Shown here in pieces: positions 1-7,464 of a stretch of 7,464 nt of DNA; within the stretch, counting starts at the first letter, position 1, and each line of letters starts with the position of its first letter. A program made the position numbers and the translations under genes. The notes beneath the pieces were generated by a model, which saw nothing but the letters and a program-made list of their open reading frames with translations, had not been told where the DNA came from and did no database searches. Source of the stretch: Campylobacteraceae bacterium (GTDB taxonomy: Bacteria; Campylobacterota; Campylobacteria; Campylobacterales; Campylobacteraceae). The DNA lies in the NCBI GenBank assembly GCA_031290675.1, contig JAITNC010000158.1, positions 1 through 7,464 of the forward strand, read 5' to 3'.

Positions 1-1211
1 GCGTAGAGGGCGAGCATGAGATTTTGCATCGTGGGTTCTATTGAGGGTAGAAACCAAGCGTTGTTGCTTATCACGCTTATCACTTTTGGCTCGTCTTTGT
101 GTATGGCGGGGGTGCTTCCCTCAAAACATACCGCACTTCGTATTTTTACACCGTCTATCTCAAAGTCTGTAGGATTTGGGGCTTCTTGAAAGTCGCTCGC
201 TCCGTTAAAAAATATCTTATTGATATAAAATGATATGAAATTTGGCAAAGGCACTTTCTCGGAAAACGGCACAAGCACGACTTTGTCCGCACGCTTCATC
301 GCTCCTCTGTCAAAAAAATACGCCGAATTGTAAGATTTATTATCCTCATCATAGGCGAGCGCACCCGTGATGATGGCTATATCGTTTGAGTACTCCAAGA
401 GCCTGTTTACGATGACCTCATTTTTATTTAGATAGAGCGCAAATGCGGTTTCGGGAAAGATGATAAGGCGTTTGTCGTTGCGTATAGCCTCTTCTATCAT
501 CTCAAAATTTTCCAAAACGCCTTGTATGATGTTTTCACTCTCCCATTTGTCGCCTTGAGGGATACTCGTATGTGCGAGCTCAACATCAAAATCAAGAGGG
601 GTTGGCAGCTCTTTGTTTGAGAAGTCAAGGGCGGCGATGAGCAGGAACAGAGCGAGTATCTTGTAGTATTTGCGTAGATATTTCAAGCTCAAGACAGCCG
701 CCATCAAAAGAGCTGTGTGCAGTGGTGTCAAGCCAAATGGCGTGTAGTAGAGCATCAGCTCAAAGTTAAACCAGTTGAAGCCAAAGGGCGCTAACTGTGA
801 GAGTAATAGCAAAAAAAGTGCTTGCAGGTACGGCGAACTTGTAAACGCACGTGAGCTCAAAAACATCACGCCGTAGACGCAGGCTACAAAAGTGATGACG
901 AGCGGTATCGCCCACGACAGACCACCGTAATATCTAAAGCTAAGCGATATCCAGTAAAACCAGAAAATCCCGACAAAAAACCCGCTCAAAAAATACCCAA
1001 GCCTTGATGAGCCAAAAAGCAGCCAAAAGCCTGCTATAGCAAAGGCGGCGTGCAAAAGAGGGTTTGTGACATTTAAAAACGCCAAATATATAAAGGCGGA
1101 GAGGCAGAGGGCTGTAACAAAGGCTTTTATTATAATTGAAGTGGTAGAATATACCTTTAAAAAATTTCTACTAAAGGACTCGTATGCAAGAGGGAAACTT
1201 CTTAACTTCAT
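1..1211 (-). CDS. lnt: Apolipoprotein N-acyltransferase Lnt, 3'-truncated by the window edge
   Basis: Lnt is an inner-membrane enzyme that moves an acyl chain from a phospholipid to the N-terminal cysteine of diacylated lipoproteins, the last step of lipoprotein maturation. 403 codons are present; by family length I estimate about 35-45 C-terminal residues are missing. A hydrophobic N-terminal half (about residues 24-205, several membrane helices) is followed by a nitrilase-type domain. The catalytic triad is visible: E254 in a FPETAF motif, K310 before LVPFSE, and C362 in VCFEG, matching E. coli E267, K335 and C387. The K-to-C spacing of 52 is the same as in E. coli. The supporting glutamates E318 and E364 are present, as is a NNAWF motif near the edge. 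The start is ATG at 1211: it has an in-frame stop just upstream (1221-1223) and a good Shine-Dalgarno. The next usable in-frame start (TTG at 1085) would delete the first membrane helix. The gene overlaps divergent yajC by 28 bases. Confidence 0.93.
   Translation of the reverse strand, partial: MKLRSFPLAYESFSRNFLKVYSTTSIIIKAFVTALCLSAFIYLAFLNVTNPLLHAAFAIAGFWLLFGSSRLGYFLSGFFVGIFWFYWISLSFRYYGGLSWAIPLVITFVACVYGVMFLSSRAFTSSPYLQALFLLLLSQLAPFGFNWFNFELMLYYTPFGLTPLHTALLMAAVLSLKYLRKYYKILALFLLIAALDFSNKELPTPLDFDVELAHTSIPQGDKWESENIIQGVLENFEMIEEAIRNDKRLIIFPETAFALYLNKNEVIVNRLLEYSNDIAIITGALAYDEDNKSYNSAYFFDRGAMKRADKVVLVPFSEKVPLPNFISFYINKIFFNGASDFQEAPNPTDFEIDGVKIRSAVCFEGSTPAIHKDEPKVISVISNNAWFLPSIEPTMQNLMLALY
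1131..1150 (+). promoter_or_regulatory. Candidate promoter -10 region(s) for the yajC-secDF operon
   Basis: A perfect TATAAT lies at 1131-1136 in a T-rich setting, with a second -10-like TAGAAT at 1145-1150. No convincing -35 is seen, which is normal for vegetative promoters in Campylobacter-type bacteria. Starts would fall near 1143 or 1157, giving a leader of roughly 27-41 bases before yajC. The boxes lie within the coding sequence of the divergent lnt gene (about codons 21-27). This is inferred from motif match only. Confidence 0.45.
1173..1178 (+). promoter_or_regulatory. Shine-Dalgarno of yajC, lying inside lnt
   Basis: AAAGGA followed by a 5-base spacer precedes the yajC ATG at 1184 and fixes that start. 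The site is antisense to lnt codons 12-13, so both members of the divergent pair keep their ribosome-binding sites inside the other's coding sequence. Confidence 0.7.
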
Positions 1212-1456
1212 TATTGCCCCTTATCGTGCTATTTGCTATTTTTTATTTTCTCATCATTTTGCCGCAGCAGCGCCAAGCCAAAGCTCACAAGCTTATGCTT
1301 TTGGAGCTGAAAAAAGGCGACAAAGTCATCACAAGCGGCGGGCTTGTCGGAGAAGTAGCAAATGTTGATGAGAATTTTATCAAAATTAAACTTAGCGATG
1401 ACGTAATCGTCAAAGTTGTAAGAGAGCATATATCAAAGAAGATAGATGAAAAGTAA
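1184..1456 (+). CDS. yajC: Preprotein translocase subunit YajC
   Basis: YajC is a small single-pass inner-membrane protein that associates with SecD and SecF and supports the SecYEG translocon. The 90-residue product has the family plan. A short N-terminal segment leads into one membrane helix (about residues 8-26), which ends in the typical PQQR (27-30) with a basic stretch after it. A small cytoplasmic beta domain follows, beginning KKGDKVITSGG (43-53). The length is near the family norm of about 85-110 residues. It is the first gene of the plus-strand string and overlaps secD by 11 bases, the usual yajC-secD-secF order. Its first ten codons are also antisense coding sequence for lnt. Confidence 0.95.
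   Translation: MQEGNFLTSLLPLIVLFAIFYFLIILPQQRQAKAHKLMLLELKKGDKVITSGGLVGEVANVDENFIKIKLSDDVIVKVVREHISKKIDEK
1217..1222 (-). promoter_or_regulatory. Shine-Dalgarno of lnt, lying inside yajC
   Basis: On the minus strand AAGGGG is followed by a 5-base spacer and the ATG at 1211. It decides the lnt start, because no other ATG, GTG or TTG lies in frame between 1211 and the TTG at 1085, and that TTG has no purine-rich leader. The site falls within yajC codons 12-13. Confidence 0.65.
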
Positions 1457-3026
1457 GGGTTTGAATTATCGCATTGCGATTTTTCTTTTGGCTACGCTGC
1501 TCGGCGTGGTGTTCTGTATGCCGACATTGCTTCAAAGCGAAAAAGGCTCAAAAGTATCGCTCGGGCTTGATTTGCAGGGCGGATTGTATATGCTTCTTGG
1601 CGTCAAGACCGAAGAGGCTATCATCTCAAAGATAAAATCCACAGCTTCAAGTATCAAGTACTTTACGGACAGCAATCGTGTCATCATAGACGCTCTAAGA
1701 GCTGAGGGCGAGAAGGTAACTTTTACGCTTCTTGACGGCGATGAGGAGAAAAATCTTGACAAGTTTCTCGCTGAAACAAAGGGCGTTATCGTAAACAAGC
1801 AAGGGCTTGATTATGTGATAAGCATAAACGATACGGAAAAAATAGCCGTGAAAAACTTAGCCGTTACGCAAGCAGTTGAGACTATACGCAACAGACTTGA
1901 CCAGTTTGGCTTGGCTGAACCCACAGTAGCCAGACAAGGCGAAGAGCAGATACTTGTAGAGATACCCGGTATCAAAACGCAGGAAGAGGAACAAAGAGCT
2001 CGTGAGCTTATCGCTAAAGCCGCCCATTTGCAGTTGATGGCTGTTGATGAGGGCAAAAACGATAAGGCGAACTTTATGAGCAAAGAAGAGGCGGCTTTGT
2101 ACGGCGATGTGATATTGCCTGACGCGAGGGAACAAAACAGACGATACCTCGTGAAAGTTGTCCCGATACTTGACGGTTCTATGCTGACGGACGCAGGGGT
2201 TGGGTTTGACCAAAATAACCGACCGATGATTACATTTTCGCTAAATTCGCAAGGCGCGCAAATATTTGGCGACTTTACGGGCAAAAATGTCGGCAAACGC
2301 TTGGCTATAGTGCTTGACGATGTCGTGTATTCTGCTCCAAATATTATCCAGCGAATAGGCGGCGGCAGTGGTCAGATAACAGGTTCTTTCAGTATGGAAG
2401 AAGCTACCGATGTGGCTATAGCGTTGAGAAGCGGCGCACTTTTGGCTCCTGTAACTATGCTTGAGAAGCGAAGCGTCGGGCCATCTTTGGGTGCGGACAG
2501 TGTGAAGGCGAGTTTGATAGCACTTGTGTGCGGATTTGGTGCGGTCGTATTTTTTATGTGTTTTTACTATCACGCAGCAGGCATTATAGCGAGCATCGCA
2601 CTTATCAGCAACCTTATCATCTTGATAGCGCTCATCGCATTTTTTGGCGCGACTTTGACACTGCCGGGTATGGCGGGTATCATACTCACGGTCGGTATGG
2701 GCATAGACGCCAATGTCATCATCAATGAACGCATAAGGGAACTTTTGCGCTTAGGCAGTAGTATCAGAAACGCCGTTGAACACGGCTACCAAAACGCTTT
2801 TACAGCCATCTTGGACTCAAACTTGACGACTGTCATAGTTGCGGTCGTGCTGTACGCTTACGGTACAGGCCCTGTGCGTGGGTTTGCTGTAACTCTTGGA
2901 CTTGGCGTGCTTATCTCAATGCTGACGGCTATCTTGGGTACAAGAGGCGTGTACGAATTTGTAATGGACAGAATGGAGAAGAGTAAAAACATCACCTTCT
3001 GGTTTGGCATGGGGAGGAGAAGTTAA
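1446..3026 (+). CDS. secD: Protein translocase subunit SecD
   Basis: SecD pairs with SecF as an RND-type membrane complex that uses the proton gradient to pull exported proteins through on the periplasmic side. Of 526 residues, helix 1 is at about 9-27. A large periplasmic P1 region spans about 30-350, with the GLDLQGG motif at 40-46, the IVLDDVVYSAP motif at 288-298 and the LRSGAL...VGPSLG block at 327-349. Five more helices follow at about 354-500. D421 in MGIDANVII matches E. coli D519, a residue needed for proton-driven function. The protein is shorter than the 615-residue E. coli SecD because the periplasmic part is more compact. The start codon lies within yajC, preceded only by a purine-rich stretch (AAAGAAG), so translation is probably coupled to yajC. 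It ends directly against secF. Confidence 0.97.
   Translation: MKSKGLNYRIAIFLLATLLGVVFCMPTLLQSEKGSKVSLGLDLQGGLYMLLGVKTEEAIISKIKSTASSIKYFTDSNRVIIDALRAEGEKVTFTLLDGDEEKNLDKFLAETKGVIVNKQGLDYVISINDTEKIAVKNLAVTQAVETIRNRLDQFGLAEPTVARQGEEQILVEIPGIKTQEEEQRARELIAKAAHLQLMAVDEGKNDKANFMSKEEAALYGDVILPDAREQNRRYLVKVVPILDGSMLTDAGVGFDQNNRPMITFSLNSQGAQIFGDFTGKNVGKRLAIVLDDVVYSAPNIIQRIGGGSGQITGSFSMEEATDVAIALRSGALLAPVTMLEKRSVGPSLGADSVKASLIALVCGFGAVVFFMCFYYHAAGIIASIALISNLIILIALIAFFGATLTLPGMAGIILTVGMGIDANVIINERIRELLRLGSSIRNAVEHGYQNAFTAILDSNLTTVIVAVVLYAYGTGPVRGFAVTLGLGVLISMLTAILGTRGVYEFVMDRMEKSKNITFWFGMGRRS
3013..3017 (+). promoter_or_regulatory. Strong Shine-Dalgarno of secF inside the secD 3' end
   Basis: GGAGG with a 9-base spacer precedes the secF ATG at 3027. 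It lies in the last codons of secD. It is the strongest ribosome-binding site in the string and would let SecF be made at least as well as SecD, as a 1:1 complex requires. Confidence 0.7.
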
Positions 3027-3998
3027 ATGGAACTGTTCAATCAAACAAAAATATATAAATTTATGAAGCTTAGCGGCATCATGGTCGCTATATCTATCAT
3101 CTTGTGGATAGCTACTATCTTTTTGGTCGCTACAAACGGTCTGAACTTTGGTATTGACTTTTCGGGCGGTACTGTCGTGCAAGTCAAGTACGACGGCGAT
3201 GCGCCGATAGACCTCATAAGAGAAAAGATAGACGTAGAGCCGTTGTTTAAGGGTGCGAGCGTTACGGAGTTTGGTGCGAAAGACGAGATAACGATACGAT
3301 TTGCCGGAAGTACAGAGGCACTCGGGGAAGATGTCGGCGACAAGATGAGAAAAGTCTTGCAAGGCACGGGCAACTTTGATATCAGACGTGTAGATATGGT
3401 AGGCCCTAAAGTCGGCGATGAACTTCGTCAAAAAGGGTTGATGGCTATCAGTTTGTCATTTTTGGCTATCTTGATATACATAGCGTTCAGATTTGAGTGG
3501 CGTTTTGGTATCGCCGCTGTTGTGTCGGAGTTCCACGATGTCATCATCATACTCGGCATCATATCGCTGTTGCGCATAGATGTAAATCTTGAGATTTTGG
3601 CCGCTGTCTTGACGCTCGTGGCGTACTCTATCAATGATACTATCGTTGTTTTTGACAGGATACGAGATGAGTTGAAAACGACGAAAGCAAACAACTTGTT
3701 TGAGGTCATAGACATATCCATATCAAAAACGCTTTCACGTACGATTTTGACATCTTTGACGACTATATTTGTCGTTGTGGCGTTGTTGTTGTTTGGCGGA
3801 GAGTCCATCAAAGGCTTCTCATTGGTGCTAACGATAGGCATAATCATAGGAACTTACAGTTCGGTCTTTATCGCCGCACCGTTACTCAAATGGTTGAAGT
3901 TTGACATAGCCGCTTACAAAGCGGGCTTAGCCAGAAAAGAGAAAGCGAAAATCGACAGGGCCAAGATGCGCTCCCAATACGAGCACGGTTCTGTTTAA
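3027..3998 (+). CDS. secF: Protein translocase subunit SecF
   Basis: SecF is the partner of SecD in the proton-driven export motor. Its 323 residues show helix 1 (about 15-35), the GIDFSGGT motif at 42-49 opening the small periplasmic P4 domain, and the VGPKVGDEL motif at 125-133. A five-helix bundle follows to about residue 288. D204 in SINDTIVVFDRIR and R238 in SRTILTSLTT match E. coli D213 and R247, with the same 34-residue spacing; these are proton-path residues. A highly charged cytoplasmic tail (about 291-323) closes the protein. Length is normal for the family. The ATG follows the secD stop with no gap, and a strong Shine-Dalgarno supports this start. Confidence 0.97.
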   Translation: MELFNQTKIYKFMKLSGIMVAISIILWIATIFLVATNGLNFGIDFSGGTVVQVKYDGDAPIDLIREKIDVEPLFKGASVTEFGAKDEITIRFAGSTEALGEDVGDKMRKVLQGTGNFDIRRVDMVGPKVGDELRQKGLMAISLSFLAILIYIAFRFEWRFGIAAVVSEFHDVIIILGIISLLRIDVNLEILAAVLTLVAYSINDTIVVFDRIRDELKTTKANNLFEVIDISISKTLSRTILTSLTTIFVVVALLLFGGESIKGFSLVLTIGIIIGTYSSVFIAAPLLKWLKFDIAAYKAGLARKEKAKIDRAKMRSQYEHGSV

Positions 3999-4008
3999 GG
4001 AGTAGAAT

Positions 4009-4350
4009 ATGGATTGGGGTAAAGTTATATATATATTTTTTGCGTTGATGAGCTTGACGACTACGGCGGGTTTTTTGTATGAGCAAAATGAGATAGCGTT
4101 GTTTGTCGCCGCAAGTATCAACCTGATATCTACATTTTTGAAGATAGGTATCAAAAATACTCTCTCAGCTGAACTTTTCGCAAGCTCTTTGGTGGCTGAC
4201 CTGCACCTGATACCGGCGTTTGTGATGCTTGAGATTTCCGACAACAGTACAAATGCGGTCATAGCTCTATCTATCGGCGCAATCATCGCAAATCTATTTT
4301 CTTTGGTGCTTGTGATAGTTGAGTCCGCAAGGACAAGGGACGAATTTTAA
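4009..4350 (+). CDS. Uncharacterised four-helix membrane protein, probably DUF6394 family
   Basis: Function unknown. The 113-residue product is almost entirely hydrophobic, with four likely membrane helices at about 5-23, 28-46, 57-76 and 83-105. Buried polar residues D64 and H66 lie in the third helix, with E55 just before it. There is no signal peptide beyond helix 1 and no cysteine. From memory it resembles the small membrane protein family DUF6394 found in Campylobacterota at this same place; I could not check this. The start is well supported by AAGGAG at 3997-4002, overlapping the secF stop, with a 6-base spacer. It begins 10 bases after secF and its stop overlaps the leuS start by one base, so it is co-transcribed with the Sec genes. 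A role alongside SecDF is a guess from position only. Confidence 0.85.
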   Translation: MDWGKVIYIFFALMSLTTTAGFLYEQNEIALFVAASINLISTFLKIGIKNTLSAELFASSLVADLHLIPAFVMLEISDNSTNAVIALSIGAIIANLFSLVLVIVESARTRDEF

Positions 4351-6809
4351 TGGAATACAAGCCTTTAGAGTTTGAAAAAAAATGGCAGAACATATGGAAC
4401 GAAACGCACGCCTACGAGCCTTCAGACGATTTTAGCAAGCCTAAAAAATATATCCTCAGTATGTTCCCGTATCCAAGCGGGCGCATACATATGGGGCATG
4501 TGCGAAACTACACGATAAGCGACGCTATAGCGAGGCACTATCGCAAAAAAGGCTTCAACGTCCTTCACCCGATAGGCTGGGACTCTTTTGGTATGCCCGC
4601 TGAAAATGCGGCTATCAAAAACGGCGTTCACCCAAAAAAATGGACTTATGAAAATATAGACTACATGAGAGAGGAGCTGCGCTCTTTGGGGCTCTCTTTC
4701 TCAAAAACACGTGAGTTTGCCACAAGCGACACTGTATACACAAAGCACGAGCAGGAAATTTTCATCAAGATGTATGAAAACGGACTGATTTATAAAAAAG
4801 ATGCTTCGCTCAACTGGTGCGAAAGCTGCCAAACTGTCCTCGCAAACGAGCAGGTTGAGGAAAATCGCTGCTGGCGCTGCGGCACGGAAGTGGTTCAAAA
4901 AGAGATGAGCGGGTATTATCTCAAGATATCCGGCTACGCAAAAGAGCTTTTGGACTCTATAGCGGAGTTGAAAAACGGCTGGCCAAATCAAGTCTTGACT
5001 ATGCAGGAAAACTGGATAGGCAGAAGCGAAGGTTTGGAGTTTGAGTTTGAGCTCACACCCGCATCACGTAAAAAATTAAATAATAAATTTGACAAATACA
5101 CCGTTTTCACGACACGCCCCGATACGATTTACGGCGTTACATACTCGGCTTTAGCACCCGAACACGCTATCGTCAGTGAGCTTTTGAAAAACAACCTTTT
5201 AGATGATGAAAGCGCTTTGAAAATAAAAAATATGCGAAAACTAAGCTCCCGCGATAAGCAGACAGCCGAAAAAGAGGGCGTTTATCTTGGCATAGATGTC
5301 ATTCACCCTTTGAGCAAAAAAGAGATTCCTCTCTGGGCGGCGAACTTTGTTTTGGTTGAGTACGGCGGCGGAGCTGTTATGGCGGTGCCGGCACATGACG
5401 AGCGTGACCACGAGTTTGCGCTCAAATTTTCTCTGCCGATAGTGCAAAGCGTGAAGCCAAAAGAGGGCGAGTTTTCACCCTCAAAGGCTATGTGCGATGA
5501 CGGTGTATTGGTCAACTCAGGCGAATTTACAGACCTTACGTCCTCTGAAGCTAAAGCGGCGATTATTGATTATTTTGAGAAAAACGGTATCGGCAAAAGA
5601 GTTGTCAATTATAAATTGCGTGATTGGGGCATAAGCCGCCAGCGATATTGGGGTGCGCCTATACCTGTTGTGCATTGCAAGACGTGCGGCGCAGTGCCGG
5701 AGAGTGTCGCAAATCTCCCCGTAACGCTGCCTGATGATGTAGAGATAACCGGCAAGGGAAATCCTCTGGATAACCACCCTACGTGGAGATTTACAACGTG
5801 TCCGAAGTGCGGAAGTGATGCTGTGCGTGAGAGCGATACTATGGACACTTTCGTGCAGTCAAGCTGGTATTTTTTGAGATATACGCTCAACCGCTCCTTG
5901 TGGGACGATGTGCCGTTTGAGCAAAAAAGCGTGAAATATTGGATGAGCGTTGACCAGTATGTGGGCGGCATAGAACACGCTATCTTGCACTTGTTGTATT
6001 CAAGATTTTTCACGAAAGTTTTGCGTGATTTGGGTTATATAGACAAAAGTATCAACGAGCCTTTCACAAACCTTCTCACGCAGGGTATGGTGCTAAAAGA
6101 CGGCGCAAAGATGAGCAAGTCAAAAGGAAATGTCGTAGACCCTGACAATATCATACAAAAATACGGCGCAGATACGGCGAGGCTTTTTATACTTTTTGCC
6201 GCTCCTCCTCAAAAAGAGCTTGAGTGGAATGACAGCGCAGTTGAGGGGGCTTTCAAGTTTATCAAAAGGCTATACGACAAGGCGGATTTTGCACAGCCTT
6301 GCAAAAAATTGCCGCATATAGAGCAGTCAAATCTTACGAAAGAGTCGCAGTACGCTCGCAAAAAAGTGTATGAAGCCTTGAAGCGTTCAAACGATATATA
6401 CAACGGCAGTTACACGTTCAACACGCTCATCGCCTCTTGTATGGAAGCTTTCAACGCCCTAAGCGCACAAGAAAACAGAGATGTTTGGAGCGAGGGGTAC
6501 TACATACTTCTCAACATCTTGGAGCCTATCGTACCGCACGCTAGTAGTGAGTTGAGTGAACAGCTTTTTGCCCGTGCAAATTTTCGTGATGAGCTGAAAC
6601 TGGACGAGAGCGTTTTTGACACGGATACTATCGTTTTGGCGGTTACTATCAACGGCAAAAGAAGGGCTGAATTTGAGATAAGTTCAAGCGCTACGAGCGA
6701 GGAGATTATCGCTGAGGGTAAAAAAGCAGTCGCAAAATGGCTTGAAAATGTGAGCATCAAAAAAGAGCTTTACGTAAACAAAAAACTTGTAAATCTGGTA
6801 GTGCAATGA
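4350..6809 (+). CDS. leuS: Leucyl-tRNA synthetase (class I)
   Basis: LeuRS charges tRNA-Leu with leucine in the cytoplasm. The 819-residue protein is full length. It shows the class I HIGH signature as HMGH (47-50) and KMSKS (587-591). A zinc-knuckle pair lies at C157/C160 and C174/C177, and a second CXXC pair at C443/C446 and C484/C487. The CP1 editing domain has TTRPDT (254-259) and [13 protein letters not shown] (341-353), with T259 and D353 matching the E. coli editing residues T252 and D345, so proofreading should be intact. [11 protein letters not shown] is at 425-435, followed by the anticodon-binding and C-terminal domains. The leucine-specific insertion before KMSKS is essentially absent, as in several bacterial LeuRS. 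The ATG shares a base with the upstream stop; AAGGGA lies 9 bases before it. It overlaps lptE by 4 bases. Confidence 0.98.
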   Translation: MEYKPLEFEKKWQNIWNETHAYEPSDDFSKPKKYILSMFPYPSGRIHMGHVRNYTISDAIARHYRKKGFNVLHPIGWDSFGMPAENAAIKNGVHPKKWTYENIDYMREELRSLGLSFSKTREFATSDTVYTKHEQEIFIKMYENGLIYKKDASLNWCESCQTVLANEQVEENRCWRCGTEVVQKEMSGYYLKISGYAKELLDSIAELKNGWPNQVLTMQENWIGRSEGLEFEFELTPASRKKLNNKFDKYTVFTTRPDTIYGVTYSALAPEHAIVSELLKNNLLDDESALKIKNMRKLSSRDKQTAEKEGVYLGIDVIHPLSKKEIPLWAANFVLVEYGGGAVMAVPAHDERDHEFALKFSLPIVQSVKPKEGEFSPSKAMCDDGVLVNSGEFTDLTSSEAKAAIIDYFEKNGIGKRVVNYKLRDWGISRQRYWGAPIPVVHCKTCGAVPESVANLPVTLPDDVEITGKGNPLDNHPTWRFTTCPKCGSDAVRESDTMDTFVQSSWYFLRYTLNRSLWDDVPFEQKSVKYWMSVDQYVGGIEHAILHLLYSRFFTKVLRDLGYIDKSINEPFTNLLTQGMVLKDGAKMSKSKGNVVDPDNIIQKYGADTARLFILFAAPPQKELEWNDSAVEGAFKFIKRLYDKADFAQPCKKLPHIEQSNLTKESQYARKKVYEALKRSNDIYNGSYTFNTLIASCMEAFNALSAQENRDVWSEGYYILLNILEPIVPHASSELSEQLFARANFRDELKLDESVFDTDTIVLAVTINGKRRAEFEISSSATSEEIIAEGKKAVAKWLENVSIKKELYVNKKLVNLVVQ

Positions 6810-7336
6810 GAGCGATAAAACAAGCGGCGATTTTTATTTTGAGCTTCTTGTTTTTGACCTCTTGCGGATATAAATCAACAGCTACTCTGGCAAAAAGTGT
6901 TTTGGGCGAAAATGTATACGTTTATGTCGCTATGAGCAGGTCTGACCCGCAAAACACCGTGCTTATCAAAGACGCTATATCAAGCGCACTTGTGGATAGA
7001 TTTGGCTCAAAGATAGTTTCAAAAGAGCGGGCAGATACTATTTTGAGCATATCTTTGTTGTCTGTCAAATTTAACCCGCTCGTATATGACAACAACGGTT
7101 ATATAGTTTCGTACAGAGCTGTCGCCACACTCAAGATAGACTATACGCTCATCTCGGGCGAGAGCGGAACGCTGACAACGAACGGGGATTATGATTTTCC
7201 GATAGCGGCTGACAGTATCATCTCGGACACAAAGAGGTTTGAGGCGATAAGATACGCTTCCGCTGACGCTATAGATGAGTTCACTGCTGCAGTCGCCATA
7301 AAAGGCTTACGACAAGACAATAACAGCGGTTTTTAG
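6806..7336 (+). CDS. lptE: LPS-assembly lipoprotein LptE
   Basis: LptE is an outer-membrane lipoprotein that plugs the LptD barrel and helps insert lipopolysaccharide into the outer leaflet. The 176-residue product has a short basic N-terminus (MRAIKQ), a hydrophobic core and a lipobox LTSC with the lipidated cysteine at C20 followed by GYKS. Glycine at +2 is consistent with sorting to the outer membrane. The mature part of about 157 residues alternates beta-type and helical stretches, as expected for LptE, which is poorly conserved in sequence. Identification therefore rests on the lipobox, the size and the place between leuS and folC, where Campylobacterota carry lptE. The ATG overlaps the leuS TGA (ATGA) and has no clear Shine-Dalgarno, pointing to translational coupling. 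Confidence 0.82.
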   Translation: MRAIKQAAIFILSFLFLTSCGYKSTATLAKSVLGENVYVYVAMSRSDPQNTVLIKDAISSALVDRFGSKIVSKERADTILSISLLSVKFNPLVYDNNGYIVSYRAVATLKIDYTLISGESGTLTTNGDYDFPIAADSIISDTKRFEAIRYASADAIDEFTAAVAIKGLRQDNNSGF

Positions 7337-7464
7337 ATGGGCTTGAAAGAGTATTTGGCGTCCAAGCCGCTCTACTACGAACATATAGATTATGAGAGAA
7401 TGCCGAAAATCTTTAAAGCTATCTCGCACCACTTCAAACTCCCCAAAACAGTACATATAGTAGG
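7337..7464 (+). CDS. folC: Dihydrofolate synthase / folylpolyglutamate synthase FolC, N-terminal fragment
   Basis: FolC adds glutamate to dihydropteroate and extends the polyglutamate tail of folates, using ATP. Only the first 42 residues are in the window, and the frame is open to the right edge. The beginning (MGLKEYLASKPLYYEHIDYE) and the closing VHIVG resemble Campylobacterota FolC, where VHIVG leads into the TNGKGS nucleotide-binding loop just beyond the edge. The ATG follows the lptE stop with no gap and has no obvious Shine-Dalgarno, so coupling to lptE is likely. An in-frame TTG at 7343 is a less likely start. The call rests on a short fragment plus gene order. Confidence 0.78.
   Translation, partial: MGLKEYLASKPLYYEHIDYERMPKIFKAISHHFKLPKTVHIV

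Noticed and set aside
1083..1085. TTG at 1085 (minus) as the lnt start, which would remove the overlap with yajC
   Set aside because: It cuts off the first membrane helix and lacks a Shine-Dalgarno, whereas ATG 1211 has AAGGGG at the right distance.
1230..1260. AT-rich stretch inside yajC as the lnt promoter
   Set aside because: Minus-strand hexamers here reach only about four of six matches to TATAAT and the composition is T-rich because it encodes a membrane helix. A promoter is expected nearby but I cannot place it.
1066..1368. Open frame of 100 codons on the plus strand across the lnt start and yajC
   Set aside because: It overlaps lnt antisense and yajC in another frame. Both of those have clear family motifs and Shine-Dalgarno sites, while this product has a low-complexity basic end and no recognisable motif.
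1811..2296. Minus-strand open frame of 161 codons inside secD
   Set aside because: Antisense to the SecD periplasmic domain; serine- and cysteine-rich translation typical of a shadow frame.
2916..3431. Minus-strand open frame of 171 codons across the secD/secF junction
   Set aside because: It lies antisense to conserved SecD and SecF motifs, shows no domain or sensible membrane pattern, and has no supporting leader. It is a shadow of codon bias.
5609..6013. Minus-strand open frame of 134 codons inside leuS
   Set aside because: Antisense to the LeuRS core with no recognisable protein features.
1..7464. Signs of a novel defence, mobile or biosynthetic system
   Set aside because: All genes except one are recognisable housekeeping or envelope genes in a syntenic order, composition is even, and I saw no repeats, integrase or transposase, CRISPR units or RNA genes.

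Overview
The window reads as chromosomal housekeeping DNA from a Campylobacterota (epsilonproteobacterial) species. The gene order lnt (divergent) / yajC-secD-secF / small membrane protein / leuS / lptE / folC is the arrangement I associate with Campylobacter and its relatives. The protein lengths (SecD 526 aa, SecF 323 aa, LeuRS 819 aa), frequent AUA isoleucine codons and very tight gene packing agree with this. By eye the base composition is mid-range, richer in GC than C. jejuni, and even across the window. I cannot name the genus.

Layout. Minus strand, 1-1211: apolipoprotein N-acyltransferase (lnt), with its 3' end cut off by the left edge. Plus strand, 1184-7464: one compact gene string, yajC (1184-1456), secD (1446-3026), secF (3027-3998), an uncharacterised four-helix membrane protein (4009-4350), leuS (4350-6809), lptE (6806-7336) and the first 42 codons of folC (7337 onward, cut by the right edge). 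Junctions are -11, 0, +10, -1, -4 and 0 bases, so the whole string is probably one operon with translational coupling. No internal terminator, tRNA, insertion sequence, CRISPR array or sign of transfer is visible. No stretch over 300 bases lacks a gene.

How the genes work together. YajC, SecD and SecF form the accessory complex that uses the proton-motive force to complete Sec-dependent export. Lnt adds the third acyl chain to exported lipoproteins, and LptE is itself a lipoprotein that plugs the LptD pore for LPS insertion. These four steps make a cell-envelope biogenesis theme. LeuRS and FolC are cytoplasmic housekeeping enzymes that share the transcript.

The points most worth a second look are the 28-base head-to-head overlap of the lnt and yajC coding sequences, and the small membrane protein between secF and leuS. 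I found no evidence for a new defence, mobile or biosynthetic system.
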